Source: Acidithiobacillus ferruginosus
GTDB taxonomy: Bacteria; Pseudomonadota; Gammaproteobacteria; Acidithiobacillales; Acidithiobacillaceae
DNA: 29,193 bases
Assembly (NCBI RefSeq): GCF_018854495.1
Contig: NZ_JABBDR010000076.1
Location: forward strand, 1-29,193
Direction of reading: 5' to 3'
This document shows, in pieces, positions 1 to 8,550 of the stretch (positions within the stretch are counted from its first letter, which is position 1; every line of letters starts with the position of its first letter). Under the pieces are notes generated by a model. The model was not told where the DNA came from and made no database searches. It saw nothing but the letters and a program-made list of their open reading frames with translations. The translations under genes and the position numbers were made by a program.

Positions 1-110
1 CCGCCGCGGCAAAAAGGCCCGCCGCTTCCAAACGCCGGGCGTCGTCCGCCGACGAAGGCAAGACGCCCCCATCCCGTAAACGCGCCGCGAAAAGTGCCAG
101 CGATTCATGA
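1..110 (+). CDS. C-terminal end of an unidentified protein with an Ala/Lys/Ser-rich tail (partial)
   Basis: An open frame runs in from the left edge and ends at the TGA at 108-110, overlapping the ferredoxin ATG at 107 as ATGA. The visible 35 residues are low-complexity and basic, rich in Ala, Lys, Arg and Ser. Such tails occur on several nucleic-acid-binding proteins, but nothing here identifies the family. The 4-base overlap suggests translational coupling to the ferredoxin gene. One other frame is also open for part of this stretch, so the reading frame is likely rather than certain. Confidence 0.45.
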   Translation, partial: AAAKRPAASKRRASSADEGKTPPSRKRAAKSASDS

Positions 111-433
111 CCTACGTCGTTACCGAAAACTGTATCCAGTGTAAATATACCGATTGTGCGGAAGTCTGCCCGGTGGAGTGCTTCCACGAAGGGCCAAACT
201 TCCTCGTCATTGATCCCGTTGAGTGTATAGACTGTGCTGCCTGCGTGCCCGAGTGCCCGGCCGACGCGATCTTCGCAGACGACGAGGTGCCGGCCGATCA
301 GCAGGACTTTACCGCCATCAACGCGGAGCTTGCCCGAGACTGGCCCGTCATCCTCCGTAAAAAAGCCGCTTTGCCGGATGCGGAAACCTGGAATGGCAAG
401 GGCGGCAAACGCCCTTTGCTGCGACGCTCATGA
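107..433 (+). CDS. fdxA: 7Fe-type ferredoxin, FdxA-like
   Basis: Small soluble electron carrier predicted to hold one [3Fe-4S] and one [4Fe-4S] cluster. The 108-residue protein has the typical N-terminal cysteine pattern: Cys9, Cys12, Cys17, Cys21-Pro, Cys25, then Cys40-x2-Cys43-x2-Cys46-x3-Cys50-Pro. The second set is a classic CxxCxxCxxxCP motif. The roughly 55-residue C-terminal extension with a conserved-looking Trp is usual for the Azotobacter FdI/FdxA family, and the length fits. It starts at the ATG overlapping the stop of the upstream frame. The physiological partner is not evident; the large Fe-S flavoprotein at 14492-18010 is in the same window but far away and on the other strand. 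Confidence 0.93.
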   Translation: MTYVVTENCIQCKYTDCAEVCPVECFHEGPNFLVIDPVECIDCAACVPECPADAIFADDEVPADQQDFTAINAELARDWPVILRKKAALPDAETWNGKGGKRPLLRRS

Positions 434-448
434 AGCGGTGCGCGCCGA

Positions 449-464
449 TGTTTCACGTGAAACA
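449..464. promoter_or_regulatory. parS: parS-type centromere site
   Basis: The sequence TGTTTCACGTGAAACA is a perfect 16-bp palindrome and matches the established bacterial chromosomal parS consensus (TGTTNCACGTGAAACA) bound by ParB. It occupies the short gap after the ferredoxin gene, and its last base is the A of the minC ATG. Chromosomal parS sites are typically concentrated near oriC, and dnaA lies about 25 kb to the right, which fits. ParB binding is inferred from sequence; parA and parB are not in this window. Confidence 0.9.
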
Positions 465-1186
465 TGGTTAACCCCGGCACGGAATCCAGCGCGCCCCTAC
501 GCGTGGCCGGGGGCGTTTTCACCCTCTCCATCCTCCATCTGGAAAGCAATAATCCACAGCAGCTCGCCCAACGCATCGCCGAAGAGTATCGGCGCCACCC
601 AGCGGCCGCCGATTTCCATCGCCATGCGCCGGTGGTCCTGGATCTGAGTGCCATACCCGAAGAAGCGCCTTTGGCTTTGCCAGAAATCCTGGAGGTATTG
701 CGCGCCGCCCACTGGTTCCCGGTCGGTTTGCGTAATGCCGCGCCCGGCCACCAGGCTCTGGCGCAAGCACTGCACCTTCCCGTTTTACGGGGCCAAGAGC
801 GTAACGCCGCCCCGCAACCGGAGACACCCCCGCCAGCGCAAACCGTCCCCGCAAATCCGGGCGGTCTGATTATCGATCACCCCATACGTGGTGGCCAACG
901 CAACTACGCCCGCGGTGGCGATCTCGTCTGTCTTGCTGCCGTCAACGCCGGCGCCGAAATCATGGCCGACGGCAACATCCATGTATATGGACCGTTGCGT
1001 GGCCGCGCCCTTGCCGGTGTCAACGGGCAGGAGACGGCGCGGATTTTTTGCATGAGCTTGGAGGCGGAACTGGTTTCTGTCGCGGGTCTCTACCGAACGC
1101 TGGAACCTGGTTATCCCCTCTGGGGCAAAGCGGCACAGATTTACAGCCGCGACGAGCAATTGCATATTACTGCCTTAAACCTATAA
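464..1186 (+). CDS. minC: Septum site-determining protein MinC
   Basis: Inhibitor of FtsZ polymerisation that acts with MinD to block septation away from mid-cell. The 240-residue protein has an N-terminal FtsZ-inhibitory region (about residues 15-110), a Pro/Ala-rich linker (about 118-133), and a C-terminal beta-helix domain. That domain carries the family's Gly-rich pattern: the RGGQ and YARGGDLV stretch, then the NIHVYGPLRGRALAG motif. Order minC-minD-minE on one strand confirms the assignment. The ATG at 464 shares its first base with a parS palindrome and lacks a clear Shine-Dalgarno sequence. An in-frame GTG at 503 is an alternative start, so the first 13 residues are uncertain. Confidence 0.95.
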   Translation: MVNPGTESSAPLRVAGGVFTLSILHLESNNPQQLAQRIAEEYRRHPAAADFHRHAPVVLDLSAIPEEAPLALPEILEVLRAAHWFPVGLRNAAPGHQALAQALHLPVLRGQERNAAPQPETPPPAQTVPANPGGLIIDHPIRGGQRNYARGGDLVCLAAVNAGAEIMADGNIHVYGPLRGRALAGVNGQETARIFCMSLEAELVSVAGLYRTLEPGYPLWGKAAQIYSRDEQLHITALNL

Positions 1187-1204
1187 ATCCTGGAGAAAAG
1201 CACC

Positions 1205-2014
1205 GTGGCCAAAATCATTGTCATCACTTCCGGAAAGGGTGGCGTCGGCAAAACCACCACCAGTGCCGCCTTCGCCAGCGGCCTCGCCCTACGCGGCTAT
1301 CGTACCGTCGTCATCGATTTCGACGTGGGTCTGCGCAACCTCGATCTGATCATGGGCTGCGAGCGACGGGTCGTGTACGACCTCATCAATGTCATCCAGG
1401 GTGAGGCCAAATTGCAGCAGGCGCTCATCAAGGATAAGCGTTGTGAAAACCTCTACGTGCTGCCCACGTCCCAAACCCGCGACAAAGACGCCCTGACTAC
1501 CGAAGGGGTAACGGCGGTCATGGATGAACTGCGCAAAGAATTCGATTATATCGTTTGCGATTCACCGGCGGGGATCGAGTCGGGTGCGCTCATGGCGCTC
1601 TACCATGCCGACGAAGCCATTGTGGTCACCAATCCGGAAGTCTCCTCCGTCCGCGATTCCGACCGTATTCTCGGCATTCTTGCGGCCCGCTCGCGGCGTG
1701 CGGAACTGGGGGAGGAACCGGTAAAGGAGCATCTCCTCCTCACCCGTTACTCCCCCAAGCGCGTCGAGGATGGGGAAATGCTTTCTCTGGGCGACGTGAA
1801 GGAGCTGCTACGCACCCCCCTGCTGGGCGTGATCCCGGAATCCGAAGTGATTCTCCAGGCCTCCAATCAGGGCATACCCGCCATTCACATGGAAAACAGC
1901 GATGTGGCCGAGGCCTATAAGGACGTCGTCGCCCGCTTCCTTGGCGAAGAGCGCCCCCTGCGCTTTATTCAGCCGGTCAAGGTGGGTTTCTTCAAACGAC
2001 TCTTTGGAGGCTGA
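1205..2014 (+). CDS. minD: Septum site-determining ATPase MinD
   Basis: Membrane-cycling ATPase that recruits MinC and is displaced by MinE. The 269-residue protein carries the deviant Walker A motif KGGVGKTT (about residues 11-18), a DFDVGLRNLDL switch segment, the CDSPAG motif, and a C-terminal amphipathic membrane-targeting helix ending VGFFKRLFGG. The start codon is GTG, supported by a GGAG Shine-Dalgarno sequence about nine bases upstream. The gene follows minC by 18 bases and precedes minE by one base, so the three are almost certainly co-transcribed. Confidence 0.97.
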   Translation: MAKIIVITSGKGGVGKTTTSAAFASGLALRGYRTVVIDFDVGLRNLDLIMGCERRVVYDLINVIQGEAKLQQALIKDKRCENLYVLPTSQTRDKDALTTEGVTAVMDELRKEFDYIVCDSPAGIESGALMALYHADEAIVVTNPEVSSVRDSDRILGILAARSRRAELGEEPVKEHLLLTRYSPKRVEDGEMLSLGDVKELLRTPLLGVIPESEVILQASNQGIPAIHMENSDVAEAYKDVVARFLGEERPLRFIQPVKVGFFKRLFGG

Positions 2015-2015
2015 T

Positions 2016-2267
2016 ATGTCCTTTCTCGATTACTTCCTCGGCTCCCGCAAAAAAAGCGCCCATGTCGCGAAGGATCGCCTGAAACTGATCCTCGCCCACG
2101 AGCGAGATGCCGACGGTCCCGACTTCCTGCCGGCATTGCAGGAAGAACTCCTGGCGGTGATCGCCAAATATATCCCGGTGGACAAGGAAAACATCAAGGT
2201 GAGCATGGAGCGGCGGGGCGATTTTGAAGTGCTGGAATTGAACGTTCTTTTCCCGGATCAGCACTGA
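2016..2267 (+). CDS. minE: Cell division topological specificity factor MinE
   Basis: Activator of the MinD ATPase that drives the pole-to-pole oscillation and restricts MinCD activity to the poles. The 83-residue protein starts MSFLDYFLGS, the N-terminal amphipathic membrane-binding segment. The MinD-contacting helix follows (AKDRLKLILAHER, about residues 18-30), then the dimeric topological-specificity domain. The ATG at 2016 lies one base after the minD stop, with GGAGG ending minD as its ribosome-binding site. A longer in-frame extension back to 1902 exists but lies within minD and is rejected. This is the last gene of the min operon. Confidence 0.97.
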   Translation: MSFLDYFLGSRKKSAHVAKDRLKLILAHERDADGPDFLPALQEELLAVIAKYIPVDKENIKVSMERRGDFEVLELNVLFPDQH

Positions 2268-2396
2268 GCACTGAAGAAGCCCGAGAAAGCGGCGGACGCA
2301 GGCACTAAAACAACCGTTCCATGACAAAACAGTATACATACATGGCACAAACCAAAACCCGTTCTGACCGCGTGGTTGGCGCTTACATTGGTCGGG
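2268..2396. other. Convergent intergenic gap between minE and the pilus cluster
   Basis: This 129-base gap separates two operons that converge. I see no strong GC hairpin followed by a T-run on either strand, so termination here may be Rho-dependent or involve a weak structure. Confidence 0.4.
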
Positions 2397-3371
2397 TCAA
2401 CGCAATGTATCCAACAGCGTGCGCAGATAGCGAGCCAGGGGGCTGGTGGGTTGGGTGCTTGCCAGCGCCTCTTCCAGATAGGGGCGCGCGGCGTTGTTGC
2501 CTGCCAGTGCCAGAGTGATGCCCATGCCGGTTTTCCAGCGCAGGCTGTCTGGCGCGAGGGTCAGCGCGCGGGCATAGGCGTTCTCGGCAAGGGGTAAGTC
2601 GCCCTGTTGCTGGGCCAGGGTTCCCAGCATACCAAAGTAATCCGCATTATCGGTGGGCGCCGGCTGTAGCTGGCGTAATAAAGACAGGGCTTGCGCCGGT
2701 TGTTGTTGGGCCGCCAGCAAACGGGCTTCTAGCAGGGTTAAAGACACATTATTCGGTGATCTACGGAGGCTCTCGCGCAACGATTTCAGGGCTTCGGCCG
2801 TTTCTCCGCGTTGCCAGAGACGTTCTGCCAATCGCAATTGTTCGTCTTCCCAGGCGATACTGCCAGAAAGGGCGTCAGACCGGGCAACTTGGCGCTGGGG
2901 CCGGGCAAGCGGAACTGGAGTACCGGAAAACGCCTTGGCAGCCCGCCTATACCGCTTCGGAATGGAGAATTCCGGCGTGCGATCTGACGCTGGAGACAAT
3001 GCCTCGCGCTGGATGGGGTGGTTATACTCCGTGCGGGTTGGAGCATGCAATAGAGCGCCCAGCGGCAGAGCGCTGCTCCGGGTTGGCGCCATTGTCTGCT
3101 CGCGGGGAGCGGCGGCCGTCGGCACCACCGCCACAGGCGCGGGCATGGCCCTGACCGGAGCTTTCCGCGCGGCGGTTTCAGAGGTGGGTAAATAAAACCA
3201 CCAGAAAACCGCGCTGACCACCAGAAAACCGCCCCCCAACAAGATGAGCACTCCCAGGCGTAGCCGGTTTCCGGAGCGGCGAGGCAGGAGGGCCACCGGC
3301 ATCTCTGGTCCGGCGCTTTTTCGGGTTTGCCGACGGTCGAGGTCGCTTAGCACATCGTGAATCAAGCTCAT
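2397..3371 (-). CDS. mshN: TPR-repeat pilus biogenesis protein, MshN-like
   Basis: Predicted inner-membrane-anchored tetratricopeptide protein of an MSHA-type pilus system. The chosen start gives 324 residues and the typical MshN opening MSLIHDVLSDLDRR. Its ATG overlaps the mshM stop as ATGA; a start four codons further upstream is also open. A single membrane segment spans about residues 39-60, followed by a Pro/Ala-rich periplasmic linker. The C-terminal half holds TPR-like helical pairs rich in Ala, Leu and Gln, with motifs such as LWQRGETAEALKSL and NAYARALTLAPDS. It is the last gene of the pilus cluster. The family name comes mostly from architecture and position beside mshM and mshL. 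Confidence 0.8.
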   Translation of the reverse strand: MSLIHDVLSDLDRRQTRKSAGPEMPVALLPRRSGNRLRLGVLILLGGGFLVVSAVFWWFYLPTSETAARKAPVRAMPAPVAVVPTAAAPREQTMAPTRSSALPLGALLHAPTRTEYNHPIQREALSPASDRTPEFSIPKRYRRAAKAFSGTPVPLARPQRQVARSDALSGSIAWEDEQLRLAERLWQRGETAEALKSLRESLRRSPNNVSLTLLEARLLAAQQQPAQALSLLRQLQPAPTDNADYFGMLGTLAQQQGDLPLAENAYARALTLAPDSLRWKTGMGITLALAGNNAARPYLEEALASTQPTSPLARYLRTLLDTLR

Positions 3372-4192
3372 ATAGGCCACCATGCGCGTCGCGCCTGTGG
3401 CGTATCTGCGATGGCCCGCAGCATCTCTCGTCGCCCTACACGATGGCGACCGGACCCGTAGGTCGCCAGCAATGCTTTATGAGCCAGCAGGTTAAGCAGG
3501 CGCGGTGTGCCACCACTGCTGCGCTGGAGCAGGCGCAAGGCGTTATTCTGAAACAACGGTCCGCCGGTATAGCCCGCGTGGCGCAGCCGATGCTCCAGAT
3601 AGGCCCCAGTTTCTTCACGGCTGAGGGGAAGGAGCTGATGATGAAAGCCAATCCGCTGACGCAACTGCCGCATTTGTGGCTGCTGCAGACGAATATCCAG
3701 CTCTGGCTGGCCAAATAAAATGATTTGTATCAATTTGCGTTTTTCGGTTTCGAGGTTGGAGAGCAACCGAATACTTTCCAATGCAGCGTACGACAAGGTC
3801 TGCGCCTCGTCCACCAGCAGCACCACCCGATGCCCATCGCCCGCCGCCTGCAATAAGCTGCGATGGATGGCCTCCAGCGGCTCCTGGGTGACGTCCAATT
3901 CCTGGCCACTGAGATCAGCGGCAATGGCACGAAGCAGTATCGTCGGTGGTTGTTGGGGATTGAGCACGTAAGCGGTGCGGAAACGCGCATCCATGCGATG
4001 GAGAAGGGTGCGGCACAAGGTGGTTTTACCCGTTCCGACCTCGCCCGTGATTTTGACAAAACCTTCGCCGTTGTCCAGTGCGAAGTGCAGCAAGGAAAGG
4101 GCCGCCCGACGATTCTCATCGGCGAAAAAGAACTCCGTGTCCGGTGTCAGACTGAACGGATATTCGCGCAAGCCGAAGAATGCCAGATACAT
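3368..4192 (-). CDS. mshM: ExeA/GspA-type AAA ATPase, MshM-like
   Basis: Cytoplasmic ATPase of the kind linked to secretin assembly (ExeA in type II secretion, MshM in MSHA pili). The 274-residue protein begins with the characteristic MYLAFFGLREYPFSLTPDTEFFF segment. It has a Walker A motif GEVGTGKTT at about residues 50-58 and a Walker B motif VVLLVDEAQ ending near residue 131. The sensor-like LLSNLE and the C-terminal lid (GTPRLLNLLAHKAL) are also typical. It lacks the periplasmic peptidoglycan-binding half found in full-length ExeA, as is normal for MshM. The ATG overlaps the mshL stop by one base (TAATG), and its own stop overlaps mshN, so all three are translationally coupled. Confidence 0.9.
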   Translation of the reverse strand: MYLAFFGLREYPFSLTPDTEFFFADENRRAALSLLHFALDNGEGFVKITGEVGTGKTTLCRTLLHRMDARFRTAYVLNPQQPPTILLRAIAADLSGQELDVTQEPLEAIHRSLLQAAGDGHRVVLLVDEAQTLSYAALESIRLLSNLETEKRKLIQIILFGQPELDIRLQQPQMRQLRQRIGFHHQLLPLSREETGAYLEHRLRHAGYTGGPLFQNNALRLLQRSSGGTPRLLNLLAHKALLATYGSGRHRVGRREMLRAIADTPQARRAWWPI

Positions 4193-5916
4193 TAGCGACC
4201 TGAACCTTTTGATCGCTCAGGTAACACCGCCGTATTGAAATCCAGATCGTTTTTCGACAGATCGGCGCGAGCTTGGTGGAGTTGCTGCTGCCAAACACCA
4301 CGCTTATCCACCACGATAGGCTTGATGAGCACCACCAGTTCGCTTTTGATGGAAGTTTGTTGCGTGCTCTTGAAAAGGTAGCCCACATAAGGGATGTCCT
4401 CCAGCAGCGGAATGCCCGAATGGGTATCGTGTTCGTCGGTTTTCATCAGTCCGCCGATGACGATGACCTGCCCGCTTGTGGCACGTACCACGGTATCGAC
4501 TTCACGCACAGAGGAACTGGCTAGAGGCAGATTGTAACTTTGACTCCCGACCGTAAACGCCTGCGCCTGAGTAGTCACACTGGTCACCGAAGGGTGCACG
4601 TAAAGCGTCACCATACCGTCCCCGCTGATGGAGGGGGTGACATCCAGGGCGACGCCGGAAAACAGTGGAGAAAGCACAGGGGTTGCCTGATTGATGATGG
4701 TGCTGCCGATGGCCCCGGAGCTCGTTCCGGAATTGGTCTGAACATTGGTTACATAAATATTGTCCGTGCCCACCTTGATAACCGCCGTCTGGTTGTTGAG
4801 CGTAGCCACCCGCGGGCTGGACAGCACCTTGACCTTGCCCTGGGTGCCGAGGGCCTCCAGGATGGCGTTGAAGCCTTTGCCGCCGCTAATGACGGCATTG
4901 AAAACACCACCGAAGGGCTGCACCGCGTTCATGATGGGCAACAGACCCGGCGCTAATTGGCCGATGTTGGCCGCTGTCCCGCTGCTGGTAACCGTACCCT
5001 GGGTGGGGGCATAACCATTGGGATTGAAATTGCCGTTAGAGCTGCTGGGTGCGAGCTGGTTGATCTGGGCATTGCCGGTCACGGCGCTCCAGTTGATTCC
5101 CGCCTGAAAGCCCTTGGAGAGCTGCACCTCCAGGATCTTTGCCTCCAGGATCACCTGCCGTTCCAGACCGTTGGTGAGGCGATGCAAAAATGCGCGCACC
5201 TCCCGTTGGCGGTCAGGCATGGCGCGCACCGCAATAACCCCAGATAAGGGATTGACGATGATCCGGCCGTTCTTGCCGACAATCATCTCCAGAGAGGGTC
5301 CTAGGGATTTCCAGAAGTCGGAACTGCTATCGGTTTTTACCTCGGCCGAAGGTTTGGTCTGGCCGAAGGCCTGGCCTTGCCCGACCACGCCACCATTGCC
5401 GCTGTTCCCGCTCAGTTCCGTACCCGCAACCGTCAGTTGCGATTTGGCACTGCGGGCGATATCCAGATAATTGACCTGATAGATGCGGGTTTCCGGTTCG
5501 GGAGGGAAAATCACGATCTGTCGGCCTTGCACCTCGTACTGATAGCCGTATGCCGCGCGAATCGCCCGCAGGGCGTTTCCCAAGGTGACATGATGCAGAT
5601 TAAGGGTGAGGCTACCAGCGACTTTGGGAGAAAGAATGACATTCTGGCCCGAGCTCATCCCCAGCCCCATGAATACCTCCCGGGCGGGCGCATTCTGAAC
5701 CACCAGATCGAAGCGTTTCTGCAGGGGAGAAGGTCGACGCGGGATCAGGCTGCCCACCGGCGGCAATAGTGCCTGTTGTACGGCGGCGGGCGGCGGACTT
5801 ATCGCCGCTTTGGCCGGTTTTGGCAGCATGGCGCTCGCGGGATTATCGGGCACGGTTTGGCAACCCGCCAGCCAGATGCAACCCATCAGTATTGCCCACT
5901 GTTTGCGCATAATCAT
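4192..5916 (-). CDS. mshL: Outer-membrane secretin of MSHA-type pilus, MshL-like
   Basis: Forms the outer-membrane channel through which the pilus exits. The 574-residue protein starts with a lipoprotein signal peptide ending in the lipobox LAGC, with Cys19 as the likely lipidated residue. An STN-like N-terminal domain follows at about residues 68-150 (FDLVVQNAPAREVFMGLG...). A Gly/Ser/Asn-rich central region leads into the secretin core, with VLSSPRVATLNNQTAVI, the VIVIGGLMK segment and the signature PLLEDIPYVGYLFKS near the C terminus. The ATG at 5916 overlaps the upstream stop as ATGA. A second ATG at 5910 is better spaced from a GAAGAG ribosome-binding sequence and may be the true start. 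Confidence 0.93.
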   Translation of the reverse strand: MIMRKQWAILMGCIWLAGCQTVPDNPASAMLPKPAKAAISPPPAAVQQALLPPVGSLIPRRPSPLQKRFDLVVQNAPAREVFMGLGMSSGQNVILSPKVAGSLTLNLHHVTLGNALRAIRAAYGYQYEVQGRQIVIFPPEPETRIYQVNYLDIARSAKSQLTVAGTELSGNSGNGGVVGQGQAFGQTKPSAEVKTDSSSDFWKSLGPSLEMIVGKNGRIIVNPLSGVIAVRAMPDRQREVRAFLHRLTNGLERQVILEAKILEVQLSKGFQAGINWSAVTGNAQINQLAPSSSNGNFNPNGYAPTQGTVTSSGTAANIGQLAPGLLPIMNAVQPFGGVFNAVISGGKGFNAILEALGTQGKVKVLSSPRVATLNNQTAVIKVGTDNIYVTNVQTNSGTSSGAIGSTIINQATPVLSPLFSGVALDVTPSISGDGMVTLYVHPSVTSVTTQAQAFTVGSQSYNLPLASSSVREVDTVVRATSGQVIVIGGLMKTDEHDTHSGIPLLEDIPYVGYLFKSTQQTSIKSELVVLIKPIVVDKRGVWQQQLHQARADLSKNDLDFNTAVLPERSKGSGR

Positions 5917-6215
5917 TTCTCTTCATTCGGGTTGGTAGAACTGCCGATGACCAGCCGCAGCCTTTTGGACCCCTCTCCCAGTATTACCCAACCGGCACCC
6001 ACGGCGATCACGCGATAGGGCCCGATCTGGCTTCCCAAGGGGTACAGGTGACCGTTGAGAATGGCCACGGGCACCCGCCCACCGGTCAGGGTACTGTCCA
6101 GGACCAGGGACGCGAGGGGCGCGCCACCAGCCCCGGCCCGATAGTCATCGGGACGGGTCGGATTGGGGGTTATCTGCAGTTGGGCGGCCAGTAGCAGCCC
6201 GAAGAGCGCACTCAT
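5913..6215 (-). CDS. mshK: Small pilus assembly protein, MshK-like
   Basis: A 100-residue protein with a hydrophobic N terminus (MSALFGLLLAAQLQI) that may be a short signal sequence. The following periplasmic domain has the pattern LDSTLTGGRVPVAILNGHLYPLGSQIGPYRVIAV, which resembles MshK and the C-terminal part of PilP-like proteins. It lies between the MshJ-like gene and the secretin, the usual place of mshK. Both ends overlap neighbours by four bases (ATGA). A role linking the inner-membrane complex to the secretin is inferred from this position. Confidence 0.75.
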   Translation of the reverse strand: MSALFGLLLAAQLQITPNPTRPDDYRAGAGGAPLASLVLDSTLTGGRVPVAILNGHLYPLGSQIGPYRVIAVGAGWVILGEGSKRLRLVIGSSTNPNEEK

Positions 6216-6946
6216 GAACCACTCCCCGCAGCCTTGGGCGGACCACGCAGCGTCCCAAGGGCGCTCTGGATTTGACCGGCGGTCAGCACGGCCCCCGGCC
6301 CGGGAGCCTCCCGGCCGCTCCAGGCGATAGCGTAGGTACGTACATCAATCCGCAACTCGGCCTTTGGATACTGTATCACGGTGTAAGTCCACTGGCCCCA
6401 TTGTAAACGCCAGGGTCCTCGCTGCACACTTTGCAGGTAGGCAAGCAGGCTGTGGAAATCACCCTGCAGGGTAAGGGAAACCCCGCTTTGGTACAGACGC
6501 GGGCCGGCTTTGGCGCTCTTATCCGACGGTAAAGGATATATCTGGGAGGGCGACAGGGTGTGGAAGCGTACACACTGTACCCCCGGACGCTCCGTTAGCA
6601 ACGTGCGCAGCCAACCATCCAGTTCATCCTGCCGGGGGTAGCGCTGACCGGCTTGGCGCAACTGCTCATCCAGGGTGGCGATGATCCGCTGCTGGGCATC
6701 CAGGCGCGACTGCGTCTGCAGGGGCGCATGGTGTAACAAAGCCTGAATTTCGCTTTCCACGGCGGTCGCATGACTTTGCTCCGTCTGCCATTGCTGTTTT
6801 TTGGCCTGCAGACGATTTTCCAGGGGTGCCAGCCACAACTGATAAAACCCGATCAGCAGCACCACGAGCGCGGCAGCCAGTACCAGCACGCGTTCGCGCA
6901 GGCTGAGCGCGTCGAAACGGGTGAACCAGTGCCGGAGGGCGTTCAT
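6212..6946 (-). CDS. mshJ: PilO-like inner-membrane pilus protein, MshJ-like
   Basis: Predicted inner-membrane alignment-complex subunit. The 244-residue product starts at the ATG at 6946, which overlaps the upstream stop as ATGA and has GGAG at proper spacing. A GTG two codons upstream is less likely. It has a short cytoplasmic N terminus, one membrane helix at about residues 20-39 (VLVLAAALVVLLIGFYQLWL), a coiled coil at about 42-100, and a C-terminal periplasmic domain with the segment LTLQGDFHSLLAYLQSVQRGPWRLQWG. This is the PilO/GspM-like ferredoxin fold pattern. Position between PilN-like and MshK-like genes supports the call. Confidence 0.85.
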   Translation of the reverse strand: MNALRHWFTRFDALSLRERVLVLAAALVVLLIGFYQLWLAPLENRLQAKKQQWQTEQSHATAVESEIQALLHHAPLQTQSRLDAQQRIIATLDEQLRQAGQRYPRQDELDGWLRTLLTERPGVQCVRFHTLSPSQIYPLPSDKSAKAGPRLYQSGVSLTLQGDFHSLLAYLQSVQRGPWRLQWGQWTYTVIQYPKAELRIDVRTYAIAWSGREAPGPGAVLTAGQIQSALGTLRGPPKAAGSGS

Positions 6947-7587
6947 GGCCACTCCGGCGAACGGGCGGTAGCGCTGATGCGAAAATCCAGCAGCGCAGCG
7001 GATGGGGTGCTGCTGTCGGGGGCCGTGATGCCACTGCTGGCGGTGATTCCGGCCAATGTCAGACCGGCCAGTACCGGCTGAGCATGAAGCCGTTCCACGT
7101 AGCGCGGTATGGTCGCCGCCCGCAGGGTGCGTCCTTCCAACACCAATCCGCTGGTGTCGCCACTCATGCGCGTCAGCCAGATGCCGGGAACGATGCCACG
7201 ACCAAGGGCATTAAGTACCTCCGAGGGATTCTGGCTGGCCACATGCAGAGAAAGCAGTTGCAAGAGAAAACGCCGCTCGTCGATTTCCGCCTGCAGCGCC
7301 TGGTGCCGGGTTTCCCACGCAGACTGGGCGCCCGGACCATAGCGCGCGATGAGTTGGTCCCGCTGGCTTTGCAGCGCGCTCAGTCGTTGCTCCTGATTCG
7401 CCAGCAGTTGTGCCTGTTCCTGATTGGCCTGCTGCCAGTACAGGGCCAGTCCGCTGAGGGCAAGAAGCAGGACACCGAGGAAAATCAGGCTGAAGCGCGC
7501 GGAGAAGGGTACTTGTCGCGTTACGAAGCGATCACTGTAGAGATTGACGCGGGCCGGATCGACCGCTGGCGGCAGTCGCAGGCTCAT
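6943..7587 (-). CDS. PilN-like inner-membrane pilus protein (MshI2 type)
   Basis: A 214-residue protein with a short basic cytoplasmic leader containing the PilN-typical VNLYSD segment at about residues 14-19 (PilM-binding peptide in the PilN family). One membrane helix follows at about 32-50, then a Gln-rich coiled coil at about 50-85 and a periplasmic domain. Order PilM-like, PilN-like, PilO-like matches the conserved type IVa pilus inner-membrane complex. The ATG overlaps the upstream stop as ATGA. MSHA clusters often call this protein MshI2; sequence divergence prevents a firmer name. Confidence 0.82.
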   Translation of the reverse strand: MSLRLPPAVDPARVNLYSDRFVTRQVPFSARFSLIFLGVLLLALSGLALYWQQANQEQAQLLANQEQRLSALQSQRDQLIARYGPGAQSAWETRHQALQAEIDERRFLLQLLSLHVASQNPSEVLNALGRGIVPGIWLTRMSGDTSGLVLEGRTLRAATIPRYVERLHAQPVLAGLTLAGITASSGITAPDSSTPSAALLDFRISATARSPEWP

Positions 7588-8495
7588 GGGGCAGGCAACT
7601 CCGCGGCAAAGGCCTGGGCCAGAAGACAGCGACTGTCCGCCGGGGAAAGTAATTCCTCGACATGCGCGCAGTGCCGCCCAAGCAACTCGCCCAACATCTC
7701 CGGCAACAACTTCGGCGCGCCGCAGAGATAGAGGGCGGCGGGCGGCGGGCGGCGGAAACGATTTTCGTAAAAATCCATGGTGCGCTGCATCTCCAGAGCC
7801 AGGTCTTCGCTGGCAGAGCGGAAACCCGCCGGATCATCATCGCCGGGAAAGTGTGCAGAGCCCAGCGGCAGTGGCCGCCCAAAACGGTAGCTGCCGCCCT
7901 GCACCAGGGTCAGATGGCAACTGCGGGTTTCCACCAACAACAGTCCGACGCCCCCCGCTACTTCGGGCAGGAGCCAACATAAATCGCGCAAAGCGAGGTC
8001 GATAATGCCCACATAAAAGGGCTGCAGGCCGGCGCCGCGCAAGAGGTCTACCCGCTCCTGGACCACGCTTTCGCGCGCGGCGACAGCGAAAATCTGTTGG
8101 CCTTCGGTGTCGGGTACGGGTATGGCGGCGAGCACCGCCTCCGACACCGGGAAATCCAGCAAATCCGCGAGCTGCCAGCGCAGGGCGGCCAGCATCTCCC
8201 CCGCCGGCACCTTGGGCGCATCCACGACCTGCAGGTTATAGTCCTCCCGGAACAAGTACGTAGCCGCCGGACTGCCAGCCAGCCCCTGGCTCTGCACGCT
8301 GTGGCGTAAGGACTCCAGCAGCAGTTCCCGGTAGCGGCTCGATAACGGGTCGATGTCCTGAGCCATGATCAGTTCGGCTTCGCCCTGGTGCACCCGCACG
8401 AGGCAATAGCCGTCCCGGCGCAACTCCAGCACCACCGGAGGGCGTTCCCGCCAGCGCCACAGAACGTCCCGCAGGTCGGCATCCCAGAGTTTCAT
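7584..8495 (-). CDS. mshI: PilM-like protein, MshI-like
   Basis: A 303-residue cytoplasmic protein with no membrane segment. The pattern fits the actin-like PilM/MshI family that links the pilus inner-membrane complex to cytoplasmic parts. Supporting segments include VVLELRRDGYCLVRVHQG, LRWQLADLLDFPVSEAVLAAIPVP (the usual region of Trp/Leu-Asp in MshI) and VGLLLVETRSCHLTLVQGG. Nucleotide-binding loops are weak, as in many MshI proteins. The start is preceded by a poor ribosome-binding site, and a 55-base gap separates it from the MshP-like gene upstream. Confidence 0.83.
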   Translation of the reverse strand: MKLWDADLRDVLWRWRERPPVVLELRRDGYCLVRVHQGEAELIMAQDIDPLSSRYRELLLESLRHSVQSQGLAGSPAATYLFREDYNLQVVDAPKVPAGEMLAALRWQLADLLDFPVSEAVLAAIPVPDTEGQQIFAVAARESVVQERVDLLRGAGLQPFYVGIIDLALRDLCWLLPEVAGGVGLLLVETRSCHLTLVQGGSYRFGRPLPLGSAHFPGDDDPAGFRSASEDLALEMQRTMDFYENRFRRPPPAALYLCGAPKLLPEMLGELLGRHCAHVEELLSPADSRCLLAQAFAAELPAP

Positions 8496-8550
8496 GTTGT
8501 TACGCCCATGGCGGAAGTATTAGCCGAAAACGGCAAAGAATGCCAGGTGG

